DNA from: Treponema_I sp045597345
GTDB taxonomy: Bacteria > Spirochaetota > Spirochaetia > Treponematales > Treponemataceae
Length of the DNA stretch: 19,355 nucleotides
Assembly: GCA_045597345.1 (NCBI GenBank)
Contig: JAZLJW010000028.1
Span: 1 to 19,355, forward strand
Reading direction: 5' to 3'
In this document: positions 1 through 6,444 of the stretch, one piece after another
Numbering within the stretch: position 1 is the first letter of the stretch
Layout of the letters: each line of letters starts with the position of its first letter
The notes under the pieces: generated by a model
The model's database searches: none
Told to the model about the DNA's origin: nothing
What the model saw: only the letters and a program-made list of their open reading frames with translations
Program-made: the position numbers and the translations under genes

Positions 1-490
1 CATTCATGAAATCGATGATTTTTGCCTCGCCGGAATCCGTTATCAGAATATTAAAGGGATGAAAATCGCCATGACATACCGTAATTCCATCCGGCAGCCG
101 GTCGATTTTTTCAAAAGCTCCGGGATCCCGGTCTCCGATTACCAGTTTTATGAAATCCTTATAAGACAGTAAATCGCTGCATTCCTTTTCCAGAATCTGC
201 TTTTGAAAACCAACCAGTATCTCAAGACCTTGCTGGAATTCTCCGGTCCGGACGATGTAGCTGTACAAATCCGTACCGGGCACTTTTTCATACACAATGC
301 CATACCGGCCGTCAACTTCCGTCATTTCATAACAGGCAGGTACCGGAAGTCCAAAGCTTTCCATTTTCCGGGCATTACTGAATTCCAGCTCTACCGGTTC
401 CCTGGGATATCCGGGAACAAAGAGCTTCAGGATTTTTCCCTCTCCCACATCAAAGACTTCTGCCGTGTTTCCTTTTCCTATCAGTTCCAT
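1..490 (-). CDS. APH-fold small-molecule kinase, 3' end beyond window (partial)
   Basis: This reading frame starts at the ATG at 488-490 and runs off the left edge, leaving 163 residues of a predicted cytoplasmic protein. It opens with a short nucleotide-binding loop (MELIGKGNTAEVF) and a lysine strand (KILKLF, about residues 19-24). Near the break it has the catalytic-loop motif CHGDFHPFNIL, matching the H-G-D-x-H-x-x-N signature of the aminoglycoside/choline phosphotransferase family, followed by the metal-binding IIDF. The family transfers phosphate from ATP to small hydroxyl compounds. The sequence resembles the stand-alone kinase group annotated as TIGR02172, whose substrate I do not know, so resistance should not be inferred. 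An AGGAG lies 5 bases before the ATG and abuts the ruvC stop, with a 9-base gap, so the two are probably co-transcribed. Confidence 0.8.
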   Translation of the reverse strand, partial: MELIGKGNTAEVFDVGEGKILKLFVPGYPREPVELEFSNARKMESFGLPVPACYEMTEVDGRYGIVYEKVPGTDLYSYIVRTGEFQQGLEILVGFQKQILEKECSDLLSYKDFIKLVIGDRDPGAFEKIDRLPDGITVCHGDFHPFNILITDSGEAKIIDFMN

Positions 491-499
491 AGAATCTCC

Positions 500-1036
500 T
501 TACCGGTGATGCAGATGTGTTATAGCAGCGGCCAGGGCATCGGCAGCGTGGTCAGGTCGGGGGATAGCTTCCAGATGAAGCAGCAGGCGTACGTATTCCT
601 GCACGATTTTCTTGTCTGCCTTTACGGTACCGGAAACGCTCTGTTTTATGGTATTAGGAGTGTATTCTCCCAGGGGAATGCAGTGCTGGGCAAGGCACAG
701 GGTTACTACCCCGCGGGCTTCTGCAACAGCCATGGCAGATGTTACATTTTTGGCAAAGTACAGAGTTTCCATACCGGCTTCCTGGGGCTGAAACTCTTCA
801 ATAACAGCAGTCATACGCTGATAAATGGCCTGAAGCCGAACCCCGTGTACTTCATCTGCAGGCGTTTCAATGCAGCCGTAGGCAATCAGCCGGTACTGGG
901 TGCCCTTCTGTTCAACAACACCCCACCCGGTGGAAGCAAGCCCCGGGTCAATGCCAAGGATACGCCGTATTGTCTGTCCGCCGGCATTGGGAGTCTGAAC
1001 AACAGAGCCAGGAAATGATGCAAATGAGTTAGCCAT
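500..1036 (-). CDS. ruvC: Crossover junction endodeoxyribonuclease RuvC
   Basis: RuvC resolves Holliday junctions together with RuvAB in recombinational repair. The 178-residue product has the RNase H-like fold signature. The catalytic acids are visible as D30 in RRILGIDPGL, E90 in METLYFAKN, and H163/D166 in PDHAADAL. The last pair is HxxD, as in the Thermus enzyme, rather than the DxxD of E. coli. RuvC proteins normally begin one or two residues before RRILGIDPG, but here 22 extra residues precede it. No in-frame ATG, GTG or TTG lies between the ATG at 1036 and that motif, so this is the only conventional start. There is no ribosome-binding site; instead a -10 element ends 6 bases before the ATG (see the promoter entry). 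The APH-fold kinase follows after 9 bases. Confidence 0.96.
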   Translation of the reverse strand: MANSFASFPGSVVQTPNAGGQTIRRILGIDPGLASTGWGVVEQKGTQYRLIAYGCIETPADEVHGVRLQAIYQRMTAVIEEFQPQEAGMETLYFAKNVTSAMAVAEARGVVTLCLAQHCIPLGEYTPNTIKQSVSGTVKADKKIVQEYVRLLLHLEAIPRPDHAADALAAAITHLHHR

Positions 1037-1042
1037 AGGGCC

Positions 1043-1073
1043 AGTATAACAGAAAAGGCCCCCGGTTGCTCAA
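1043..1073 (-). promoter_or_regulatory. ruvC promoter, probably leaderless
   Basis: On the minus strand TATACT (1048-1043) is preceded by TG plus one base, making an extended -10. TTGAGC (1073-1068) sits 19 bases upstream as a weak -35. Exactly 6 bases separate the -10 from the ATG at 1036, which puts the expected transcription start on the A of the start codon. A 5-bp inverted repeat, GGGCC (1038-1042) and GGCCC (1057-1061), flanks the -10 and could be an operator. Confidence 0.6.
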
Positions 1074-1084
1074 GATTTGTGGAC

Positions 1085-1762
1085 TTACTCAGCTTCAAAC
1101 AAATCTTTTCCGTTACAGATAATTCTGAATCCAATCCAGTCAGCAAGTTTTGATTCTTCCTCTTCTTCGTCATCATCGTAAAAAGGATTATCTTCAGCCT
1201 CTATTTCACAATAGTCCTCAGAGAAGCAATAACAGCCACCAGCTGGATTCCATACTCTATTAAGGTTTTCATCAAAGCACATTTCGGCAACATTGCCACT
1301 CATGTCGTAAATTCCCAGTTCATTAGGTTTACGTGTACCAACATCTGAGGTTTCATCTGCACCAAACACGGCAACTTCTTCTGCATTGTTACTTCCGGCA
1401 TAGGTGTAGCCATTGGATTTACAGCCCCCTTTTGCAGCCCATTTCCATTCATCCCATGTTGGCAGTCTGAAGCCATTTGCTTCAAAATTACATTTGGAAC
1501 TTAAAGAGAAACAGGGTTTCAGTCCCAATTTTTTGCTCAGCAGATTACAGAACATAACCGCATCTTCCGGGAGGATCGATTCTACAGGTCTCTTCGGTCC
1601 CTTAAAACTGCTGGGATTTTCTCCTGTTATACTCTCATACAATGCCTGAGTCACTGGATATTTGCAGATATAAAAATCATTAATTCTGTCATACCCTTCT
1701 CCAGTTCCTTCTACAAATACAAAATCTTCCTTACTGAGATTCTTAACATTCCATTCTTTCAT
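1085..1762 (-). CDS. FGE-sulfatase/SUMF1-fold protein (C-type lectin-like)
   Basis: The 225-residue protein has the landmarks of the formylglycine-generating-enzyme fold: INDFYICKYPVT near the N-terminus, NGFRLPTWDEWKWAAKGG in the middle, GIYDMSGNVAEMC after it, and WIGFRIIC near the end. No signal peptide or membrane segment is seen, so it is probably cytoplasmic. The region that carries the catalytic cysteine pair in true FGE reads GGCYCFSEDYC and lacks the RGGSW-type strand. A strongly acidic loop (DDDEEEEE, roughly residues 196-203) is inserted just before the last strand. No sulfatase gene is nearby, so I read this as a binding or scaffold use of the fold rather than an enzyme. GGAGG lies 6 bases before the ATG. 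The leucine-rich repeat gene ends 28 bases upstream on the same strand, so the two form one unit. Confidence 0.85.
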   Translation of the reverse strand: MKEWNVKNLSKEDFVFVEGTGEGYDRINDFYICKYPVTQALYESITGENPSSFKGPKRPVESILPEDAVMFCNLLSKKLGLKPCFSLSSKCNFEANGFRLPTWDEWKWAAKGGCKSNGYTYAGSNNAEEVAVFGADETSDVGTRKPNELGIYDMSGNVAEMCFDENLNRVWNPAGGCYCFSEDYCEIEAEDNPFYDDDEEEEESKLADWIGFRIICNGKDLFEAE

Positions 1763-1790
1763 GTGTTTCCTCCAGCGTTAATCAGCTTGT

Positions 1791-4073
1791 TTATTTTTTC
1801 TTAAAGAGCCCGCCCAAAGCTTTTCCAAAAGCATCTTTTGTTTTGTTGAAAGATTCCTTTGTTTTTTCAAGCGTTTCTTTAAGTTCGTCATTTTCCTTAA
1901 ACTGTTTGTTGAATTCCTGTCCCAATCCGCCCATCATTGAACCAAAAGCAGAGCCAAGTTTTCCGGCAAATTCTTTTGCTTCTTTAGCGGCAAAAGTGGC
2001 AGTGTTGATTTTAATAGCCACTTTTCCTTCACCATAGCTCTGTACGGCAAAGTCATTAAGTTTTTTATACAGATCTGCAGAAAATGAATTTTCGTCAGAT
2101 GGAATTATAGAAGTCAACGCCGGGCACTTATCGAACGGATTATCAGCAATTTCTGTCACTGTTGAAGGAAGTGCCAAGGTTTCCAGATTGCTGCAGCCTT
2201 CTACAATACCCTTTTCCAATTTGGTAACGGCTGCAGGAATTGAAAGTTTTTTCAGTCCCTTGCAGTTTGCAAATGTCTTTTTTCCAATCTCAGAAACCTT
2301 TGAAGGGATGGTGATTTCTTCAAGGCCACTGCCAAAAAACGACATGGTATTGATTTTTGTAACTTTCTCAGGAATGGTTATGGTTTTCAGTGAAGTGCAC
2401 TTTTTAAAAGTTCCCCATCCGGTGGATTTTAAGGTTGACGGAAGTTTTACTGATTCCAAAGCTGAACATTCACCAAACAATGCGGAGCCAAGAACATTTT
2501 TTCCTTCGCCAATGGTTGCGGATTTTAAGTTTTTACAGCCGTAAAAAGCACCTTTGGTAACTTCACTGCCATCAATCAAATCGTCGTAGCTTTTCAGATT
2601 GTTGATGTTCTTTAAAATTTTTACTTCTGTAACACCGGTGTTTTCAAAGGCGCCACCGTTAAGTTCCTGTGCATGGGTTAAGAATTCGTTTATGTCTTTT
2701 AATGCGGTGCAGTTTTTAAAAGCTCTTTCGCCAATAATGGTGATTTTCCCCTTGGCAATAACTTCTGAAAGTGCTGTACAGTCTTCAAAAGCGGCAGTTT
2801 CAATTTCTTCAACTGTCCAGGGCAAAGTTACTGATTTTAAGGTATTGCAGCCTTTAAATGCTTCAGCTCCAATTTTTACGGTACCTGCCGGAACAACTAC
2901 CGTTTCCGCACTTTTATCTTCCTGAACATACACTGGATTTACACCTGCATAGGATTTTTTCAGTGCCTCCAATTCCTGTCCGTTGCTTTGTACCTTTATT
3001 GAAGAAACTCTGAACCATTTCTGATTCTCAGTAAGCTCAAACAATGCAATCTGCGGATACGTTTCATCAGAAAATTCTTCCGGTGGCGTATATGAAACTT
3101 CATAGGTTTCCGGAGCGTAGATTTCCTGCAACTCAACATCGGATTCAACTATTATGCTGCTCAGTGAATCAAGGTACAATCTTCCGGCACAGTGCTTTTT
3201 CTCTCCCGTTACAAATTCAAACTGCACTTTTATCAATCCGCTTGGACCTGGAACCTTTCTGTTTCCAGCTTTGTTAAGGGCAAGTCGTATTACAGGAATA
3301 GAAAAAGACAGCGTATCACCATTGATTGAATATTCTACCGTGTCTGAGTCACTCCATTCCCGTAAAACAGTTTTTTTCCGTTTGGTACCATATATGGTTT
3401 TGCCTTTCAATGCTTTGCTGATTTCTGCTCCGTCAAAGATCACCAGATTGGTTGCAATTTCCTCTTCAACAGCATTCCGGAATTCTTCAGATCTAGCATC
3501 CATAGCCGCCATCATATTGTTTGCCATAGACATTACTTCGTCATATATTTCTTCATCTGTTTTAGGCTTAGGCTGTGGTGCACGTTTTGCAGGTTTACGT
3601 GCAGGCTCAGGTTCAGAGTGTGATTCTGTTTTATTTAAGTAATAATTTTTGAGCTTCTCTATTTCTTCTGCAATTTCTTCTCCATTATCGTCATCAGAAT
3701 AATCGCTGTCTGAAGATTCCTGTTCTGCAAAAGAGTCTTTGTTGTCTTCAATGTAGTGCTTAAATCCGCAATACTCGTTCAGGTCAGCTAGTTCGAACTT
3801 TCTCCAGGCCTTTCTGTTACATACTTTACAGGGAGTTGTATCCTCTGAAGGAAGACCGCCCCATTGTCCTTTACGAATATAAAAGTCTTCATAGGCAGTA
3901 TATTTAAACCAGGAATGGGTATTCCCGGCAGCTACATGTTTGTCTTCACATTCTTTGCTGCAATAATGAAAAACATCAAATATACCATGGGAACGTTCGT
4001 ACTCAAGATCATCTCTCTCATAAATTCCACCACACCATAAACACTGTTCTTTGGTCATATAACCTTTGCTCAT
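1791..4073 (-). CDS. Zinc-finger and BspA-type leucine-rich repeat protein
   Basis: This 760-residue protein has no signal peptide, so unlike most surface BspA proteins it is probably cytoplasmic. The N-terminus has two similar candidate zinc sites: C11-x2-C14 with YC-x3-C at 38-42, and C82-x2-C85 with YC-x3-H at 102-106. An acidic stretch (about 118-140) and a Lys/Pro-rich linker (about 150-172) follow, then a domain I do not recognise (about 175-380). From about 390 to 655 there are LRR_5 repeats of the form AFKGCxxLKSVTLPxTVxEI. The C-terminal 70 residues are helical and charged and end in KKK. The start is set at the ATG at 4073 because GGGAGAG (4084-4078) precedes it; a TTG nine codons upstream lacks such a site. 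It is the first gene of a unit with the SUMF1-fold gene. Function unknown; protein binding is likely. Confidence 0.85.
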   Translation of the reverse strand: MSKGYMTKEQCLWCGGIYERDDLEYERSHGIFDVFHYCSKECEDKHVAAGNTHSWFKYTAYEDFYIRKGQWGGLPSEDTTPCKVCNRKAWRKFELADLNEYCGFKHYIEDNKDSFAEQESSDSDYSDDDNGEEIAEEIEKLKNYYLNKTESHSEPEPARKPAKRAPQPKPKTDEEIYDEVMSMANNMMAAMDARSEEFRNAVEEEIATNLVIFDGAEISKALKGKTIYGTKRKKTVLREWSDSDTVEYSINGDTLSFSIPVIRLALNKAGNRKVPGPSGLIKVQFEFVTGEKKHCAGRLYLDSLSSIIVESDVELQEIYAPETYEVSYTPPEEFSDETYPQIALFELTENQKWFRVSSIKVQSNGQELEALKKSYAGVNPVYVQEDKSAETVVVPAGTVKIGAEAFKGCNTLKSVTLPWTVEEIETAAFEDCTALSEVIAKGKITIIGERAFKNCTALKDINEFLTHAQELNGGAFENTGVTEVKILKNINNLKSYDDLIDGSEVTKGAFYGCKNLKSATIGEGKNVLGSALFGECSALESVKLPSTLKSTGWGTFKKCTSLKTITIPEKVTKINTMSFFGSGLEEITIPSKVSEIGKKTFANCKGLKKLSIPAAVTKLEKGIVEGCSNLETLALPSTVTEIADNPFDKCPALTSIIPSDENSFSADLYKKLNDFAVQSYGEGKVAIKINTATFAAKEAKEFAGKLGSAFGSMMGGLGQEFNKQFKENDELKETLEKTKESFNKTKDAFGKALGGLFKKK

Positions 4074-4092
4074 ATAACTCTCCCATAACAAG

Positions 4093-4107
4093 TTGTCCAA
4101 TGGACAA
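4093..4107. promoter_or_regulatory. 15-base perfect palindrome in the leader of the LRR gene
   Basis: TTGTCCA and TGGACAA flank a single central base. The site lies between the candidate -10 (4131-4138) and the ribosome-binding site (4078-4084) of the minus-strand gene. That position suits a repressor operator or an mRNA hairpin. No regulator gene of an obvious DNA-binding family lies beside it apart from the response regulator of the divergent unit. Confidence 0.45.
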
Positions 4108-4169
4108 ACTATCTGTCATTACAGTAATTCATTGTATATTCCGTTCAGTTTACTTGTAGTGAGCAAGTA

Positions 4170-4195
4170 TTCACAAAAATACGTGAAATTTTCAC
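4170..4195. promoter_or_regulatory. TTCAC-GTGAA-TTCAC half-site cluster
   Basis: Three half-sites alternate in orientation: TTCAC at 4170-4174, GTGAA at 4183-4187 and TTCAC at 4191-4195. The first pair is an inverted repeat with an 8-base spacer, and the second pair is a near-continuous 13-base palindrome. Placed between divergent genes, it could bind the NarL-type response regulator encoded at 5764 or another dimeric regulator. This is inferred from symmetry alone. Confidence 0.3.
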
Positions 4196-4272
4196 AGAAT
4201 TTTAGTGTAGCGACGATATCGAGCGGTTTTGCATGTACTGGCAATCCGGTAGATTTGTGGAATTATGATGAG

Positions 4273-4293
4273 ACCCTGAAACTAGTTCAGGGT
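4273..4293. repeat. REP-like palindrome (CCTGAA...TTCAGG type)
   Basis: The 8-base arms ACCCTGAA (4273-4280) and TTCAGGGT (4286-4293) pair perfectly around ACTAG. The surrounding bases (TGAG before, GAC after) match a family of short intergenic palindromes, with a core like CCTGAAACAAGTTCAGG, that I recall as dispersed in many bacterial genomes. Only one copy is present here, so repetition cannot be shown from this window. Confidence 0.5.
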
Positions 4294-4342
4294 GACTATA
4301 AGCAACTCTTTTTACGGACATAGCCTTTTTATATATCTTGCT

Positions 4343-4371
4343 TTGCTGCAGATACTCTTATACAGTACAAT
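4343..4371 (+). promoter_or_regulatory. Promoter of the sensor unit, probably leaderless
   Basis: TTGCTG (4343-4348) and TACAAT (4366-4371) are 17 bases apart. The ATG at 4379 begins 7 bases after the -10, so the mRNA would start at or one base before the start codon. An overlapping TATACA (4359-4364) would give a leader of about 8 bases at most. No ribosome-binding site precedes the ATG, which agrees with a leaderless message. Confidence 0.5.
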
Positions 4372-4378
4372 CGGTACC

Positions 4379-4972
4379 ATGAAAAAAACGATTGTTATCT
4401 GTGTTTCCGCAGTCATCCTCAACTTTCTGACAGCCACCCTGTTCTACACTGTCCTGAAAATTCCCCTGTTCTTCGACACTATCTGGACCGTTGCCGTAGT
4501 GTTTTCTTCAGGCCTCATCCCGGGACTTTTTGTGGCAGTGGGCTATAACCTGTTGAACTACCTGGTATGGATTCTGAAAACCGGAACAGAAAACTTTGCC
4601 TACCTGTACACCATCTGCGGAGTTCTCATTGTGCTTTCCACCTGGATATTCTCACGCAACAAAAAAGAGTTCACATTTTCTCCTGCCGTTACCGTTCTCT
4701 ATCTCCTTCTGATTTCACTTGTCTCAGCATTCTGTACAACTATTGTTGGTGGATTACTCGATTATGTTCAGTACGTGCATTTCAATGTCATTGAACAGAT
4801 GAATCCCATAAAAAAGTTTACCGATTCCTTTTTGAATCAACGGTTCAGTCTTCTGGCATCCTGTATTCTCGCTCAGATTCCCATTTCCTTTACAGACAGA
4901 CTCATTGCCACTTTTGCCGGTTACGGGCTCTATCGTTTATTTCAAAAAACTGAACTGAGGAAACTTCCATGA
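4379..4972 (+). CDS. Multi-pass membrane protein, ECF S-component-like, putative sensor subunit
   Basis: The 197-residue protein is mostly hydrophobic, with about five or six membrane helices (approximately residues 3-25, 32-50, 51-66, 75-91, 103-128, 160-187) and short loops. Its layout, including the glycine-rich SSGLIPGLFVAVGYNLLNYL, resembles substrate-binding S components of ECF vitamin transporters and the integral-membrane sensor modules (5TMR, MASE) fused to some kinases; this is similarity of pattern, not a firm family call. The ATG at 4379 was preferred over an in-frame upstream codon at 4292 because a promoter lies between them. The stop overlaps the histidine kinase start as ATGA, implying translational coupling. 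It is probably the ligand-sensing partner of that kinase. A transporter role is less likely because no ECF ATPase or T component is nearby. Confidence 0.6.
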   Translation: MKKTIVICVSAVILNFLTATLFYTVLKIPLFFDTIWTVAVVFSSGLIPGLFVAVGYNLLNYLVWILKTGTENFAYLYTICGVLIVLSTWIFSRNKKEFTFSPAVTVLYLLLISLVSAFCTTIVGGLLDYVQYVHFNVIEQMNPIKKFTDSFLNQRFSLLASCILAQIPISFTDRLIATFAGYGLYRLFQKTELRKLP

Positions 4973-5763
4973 CTGACGCCGAAAAAATTGCCGAACTTGA
5001 AAGCATTATTCAGAACTATACGGTTTTCTTCCTCATATTCGACATGGTGTTTTTTGTCTTACTGATTTCTGGCATAGTCCTTGCCATTCGGTCTTTAAAA
5101 TCCAAAAAACATCTTCAGGATTCAAATGAATTTCTGCGGTACACCATTCATGGTCAGGAAGAAGAACGGGAACGCATTGCCCGTGAGCTGCATGACACCA
5201 TTGCACAGAACCTTCGGTACTGCAAAAGCCTTTGTCAGGAAAACAGTTCACCCCAGGATATGCAGAAACTGTCAGAGCTTCTTTCCAAATCTCTTACTGA
5301 AGTGCGGGCCATGAGTTATAACCTTTCGCCGCCGGATATTACCAAAAACGATTTTTTAGTCTGCATCAAAAATCTCTGCGAAGAATTCAACGAAGTACGG
5401 AATTTTTCCATCAGGCTTTCCATTATTGAAAACACCGACGCATCTTTTCTTTCAAAAGACGAAGTTTTGAATCTCTACCGGATTGTACAGGAAGCGTTGA
5501 CGAACATTGTGAAGCACTCAAAGGCAGAAGAAGCGGTAATCATGATCCGGAATAATAATGACGATGAAGCTGCAGGTCTGTATATCTACATAAGTGATGA
5601 TGGTCTTGGATTCGACACAGAAAATATCGACAGCCGGAAACATTTTGGTATTCAGGGGATGAAAAAAAGAGCAGGTTTGACTGGCGCTTCGTTATCTATC
5701 AATTCAACACCGGGAGAAGGCACTCAGATACGTATTATAAAAGCGAAAAAGACGGTAAAATAA
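4969..5763 (+). CDS. Sensor histidine kinase, NarL/UhpB family (HisKA_3 plus HATPase_c)
   Basis: This 264-residue inner-membrane kinase autophosphorylates on histidine and passes phosphate to its response regulator. One membrane helix (about 18-41) is followed directly by the dimerisation helix with the phospho-acceptor in IARELHDTIAQNL (H75). The ATPase domain shows the N box QEALTNIVKHSKAE (N179), the G1 box SDDGLGFD (209-216), the G2 box HFGIQGM, and a final GEGTQI. There is almost no extracytoplasmic segment, so input must come from elsewhere, most simply from the membrane protein whose stop codon overlaps this start by four bases. The response regulator begins immediately after the stop. 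The catalytic residues look intact. Confidence 0.93.
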   Translation: MTDAEKIAELESIIQNYTVFFLIFDMVFFVLLISGIVLAIRSLKSKKHLQDSNEFLRYTIHGQEEERERIARELHDTIAQNLRYCKSLCQENSSPQDMQKLSELLSKSLTEVRAMSYNLSPPDITKNDFLVCIKNLCEEFNEVRNFSIRLSIIENTDASFLSKDEVLNLYRIVQEALTNIVKHSKAEEAVIMIRNNNDDEAAGLYIYISDDGLGFDTENIDSRKHFGIQGMKKRAGLTGASLSINSTPGEGTQIRIIKAKKTVK

Positions 5764-6384
5764 GTGACGATGATGCAGAGAAAAACGTTTTTTATAGTGG
5801 AAGATCACACGGTAACGAATATTGGACTTCAGGCGCTCATAAAAGAGCAGATACACGCTGAATGTCTTGGCACCGCCTTTACAAAATCAGAAGCGGAAGA
5901 AAAGCTCTCACAGCTTACCCAACTGCCGGATATCATCATCCTGGATCTGTATCTGGGAAATGAAAGCGGTCTTGATTTATTAAAAATCATTCGAAGCACT
6001 TACCCTGCAGTAAAAGTTCTGATTTATTCCATGTACAGTAAGCCAGGCATCCTTTCAATTGCACTTGAGCAGGGGGCCCATGGCTTTGTTGATAAATCGG
6101 CCGCAGAATCAATTCTTATCACTGCAATAGAGAATATCCTTAATGGGGAAACCTATGTGCAGCAGAATCTGATATCTCCCCTTTTCACCTATAAAACCAT
6201 CTATGACGGGCTAACCAAACAGGAACAACGGATTTTTACCAAAATTCTGGAACGGAAATCCCGGTCGCAGATTGCTGAAGAATTCAACATCGTCCCCCGT
6301 ACGGTAGACAATTATCTTTCCAGGATTTTCGATAAAACCGGGTGCCGTAACCTTGAAGAAATGTTGGAACGCTTTGCAAAATAA
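5764..6384 (+). CDS. Response regulator, NarL/FixJ family (receiver plus LuxR-type HTH)
   Basis: The 206-residue protein is the cytoplasmic output partner of the upstream kinase. The receiver domain (about 7-125) has the acidic pair E13/D14, the phosphorylated aspartate in IIILDLYLG (D61), the switch serine S89 and the conserved lysine K111 in VDKS. A LuxR-type DNA-binding domain occupies about 147-206 (LTKQEQRIF, RSQIAEEFNIVPRTVDNYLSRIF). The GTG at 5764 directly abuts the kinase stop; ATGs at 5770 and 5773 are equally possible and would only trim two or three residues. No strong ribosome-binding site is visible, so translation probably depends on coupling to the kinase gene. Target genes are unknown, but the palindromes at 4170-4195 upstream of its own unit are candidates. 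Confidence 0.92.
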   Translation: MTMMQRKTFFIVEDHTVTNIGLQALIKEQIHAECLGTAFTKSEAEEKLSQLTQLPDIIILDLYLGNESGLDLLKIIRSTYPAVKVLIYSMYSKPGILSIALEQGAHGFVDKSAAESILITAIENILNGETYVQQNLISPLFTYKTIYDGLTKQEQRIFTKILERKSRSQIAEEFNIVPRTVDNYLSRIFDKTGCRNLEEMLERFAK

Positions 6385-6388
6385 AAAA

Positions 6389-6418
6389 AAACCGCCTCAG
6401 CGTACGCCAAAGCGGTTT
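6389..6418 (-). terminator. Rho-independent terminator between convergent units
   Basis: AAACCGC (6389-6395) pairs with GCGGTTT (6412-6418). Read on the minus strand, the hairpin is followed by a run of nine T, typical of an intrinsic terminator for yebC transcripts. Read on the plus strand, the T run is only three bases, so it may end the response-regulator message less efficiently. The stop codon of the response regulator is 4 bases away. Confidence 0.8.
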
Positions 6419-6423
6419 GTATC

Positions 6424-6437
6424 AGAAGTTTACTTCT
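6424..6437. repeat. Small hairpin, second of four downstream of yebC
   Basis: AGAAGT (6424-6429) and ACTTCT (6432-6437) are perfect complements with only two bases between them. In RNA the innermost pairs would open, so it would form a short stem. It lies within a run of four inverted repeats. Confidence 0.45.
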
Positions 6438-6444
6438 ATATCTG

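Larger units (their letters stand above)
4074..4378. other. 305-base divergent intergenic region
   Basis: This gap separates the minus-strand leucine-rich repeat gene from the plus-strand sensor unit and holds no convincing gene. It contains the ribosome-binding site of the minus gene (4078-4084), a 15-base palindrome in its leader (4093-4107) and a possible minus-strand -10 (TATACA/TACAAT, 4131-4138) without a clear -35. It also holds a stem-loop (arms TACTTG 4151-4156 and CAAGTA 4164-4169), an alternating TTCAC/GTGAA cluster (4170-4195), a REP-like palindrome (4273-4293) and a plus-strand promoter ending just before the ATG at 4379. Confidence 0.7.

Noticed and set aside
1..490. Aminoglycoside resistance gene
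   Set aside because: The APH fold is shared by many metabolic kinases; the visible sequence resembles a stand-alone kinase group, not a known resistance enzyme, and a substrate cannot be assigned.
203..1018. A 271-codon open frame on the plus strand
   Set aside because: It lies opposite two well-recognised genes (the kinase and ruvC) and its translation shows no family motif; it is an antisense shadow.
1085..1762. Possible diversity-generating retroelement target, because a Treponema DGR protein has the same FGE/C-lectin fold
   Set aside because: No reverse transcriptase, template repeat or near-identical repeat of the C-terminal coding region is present, and the region lacks the Asn-rich codon pattern of variable repeats.
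1085..1762. Formylglycine-generating sulfatase-activating enzyme
   Set aside because: The typical catalytic strand is not preserved and no sulfatase gene is nearby; the family fold is widely used for other purposes.
4074..4100. TTG start at 4100 for the LRR protein
   Set aside because: The GGGAGAG site is correctly spaced from the ATG at 4073 and would lie inside the coding region if the TTG were used.
4292..4378. Upstream start adding 29 residues to the membrane protein
   Set aside because: The segment overlaps the REP-like palindrome and the promoter, and has no ribosome-binding site.
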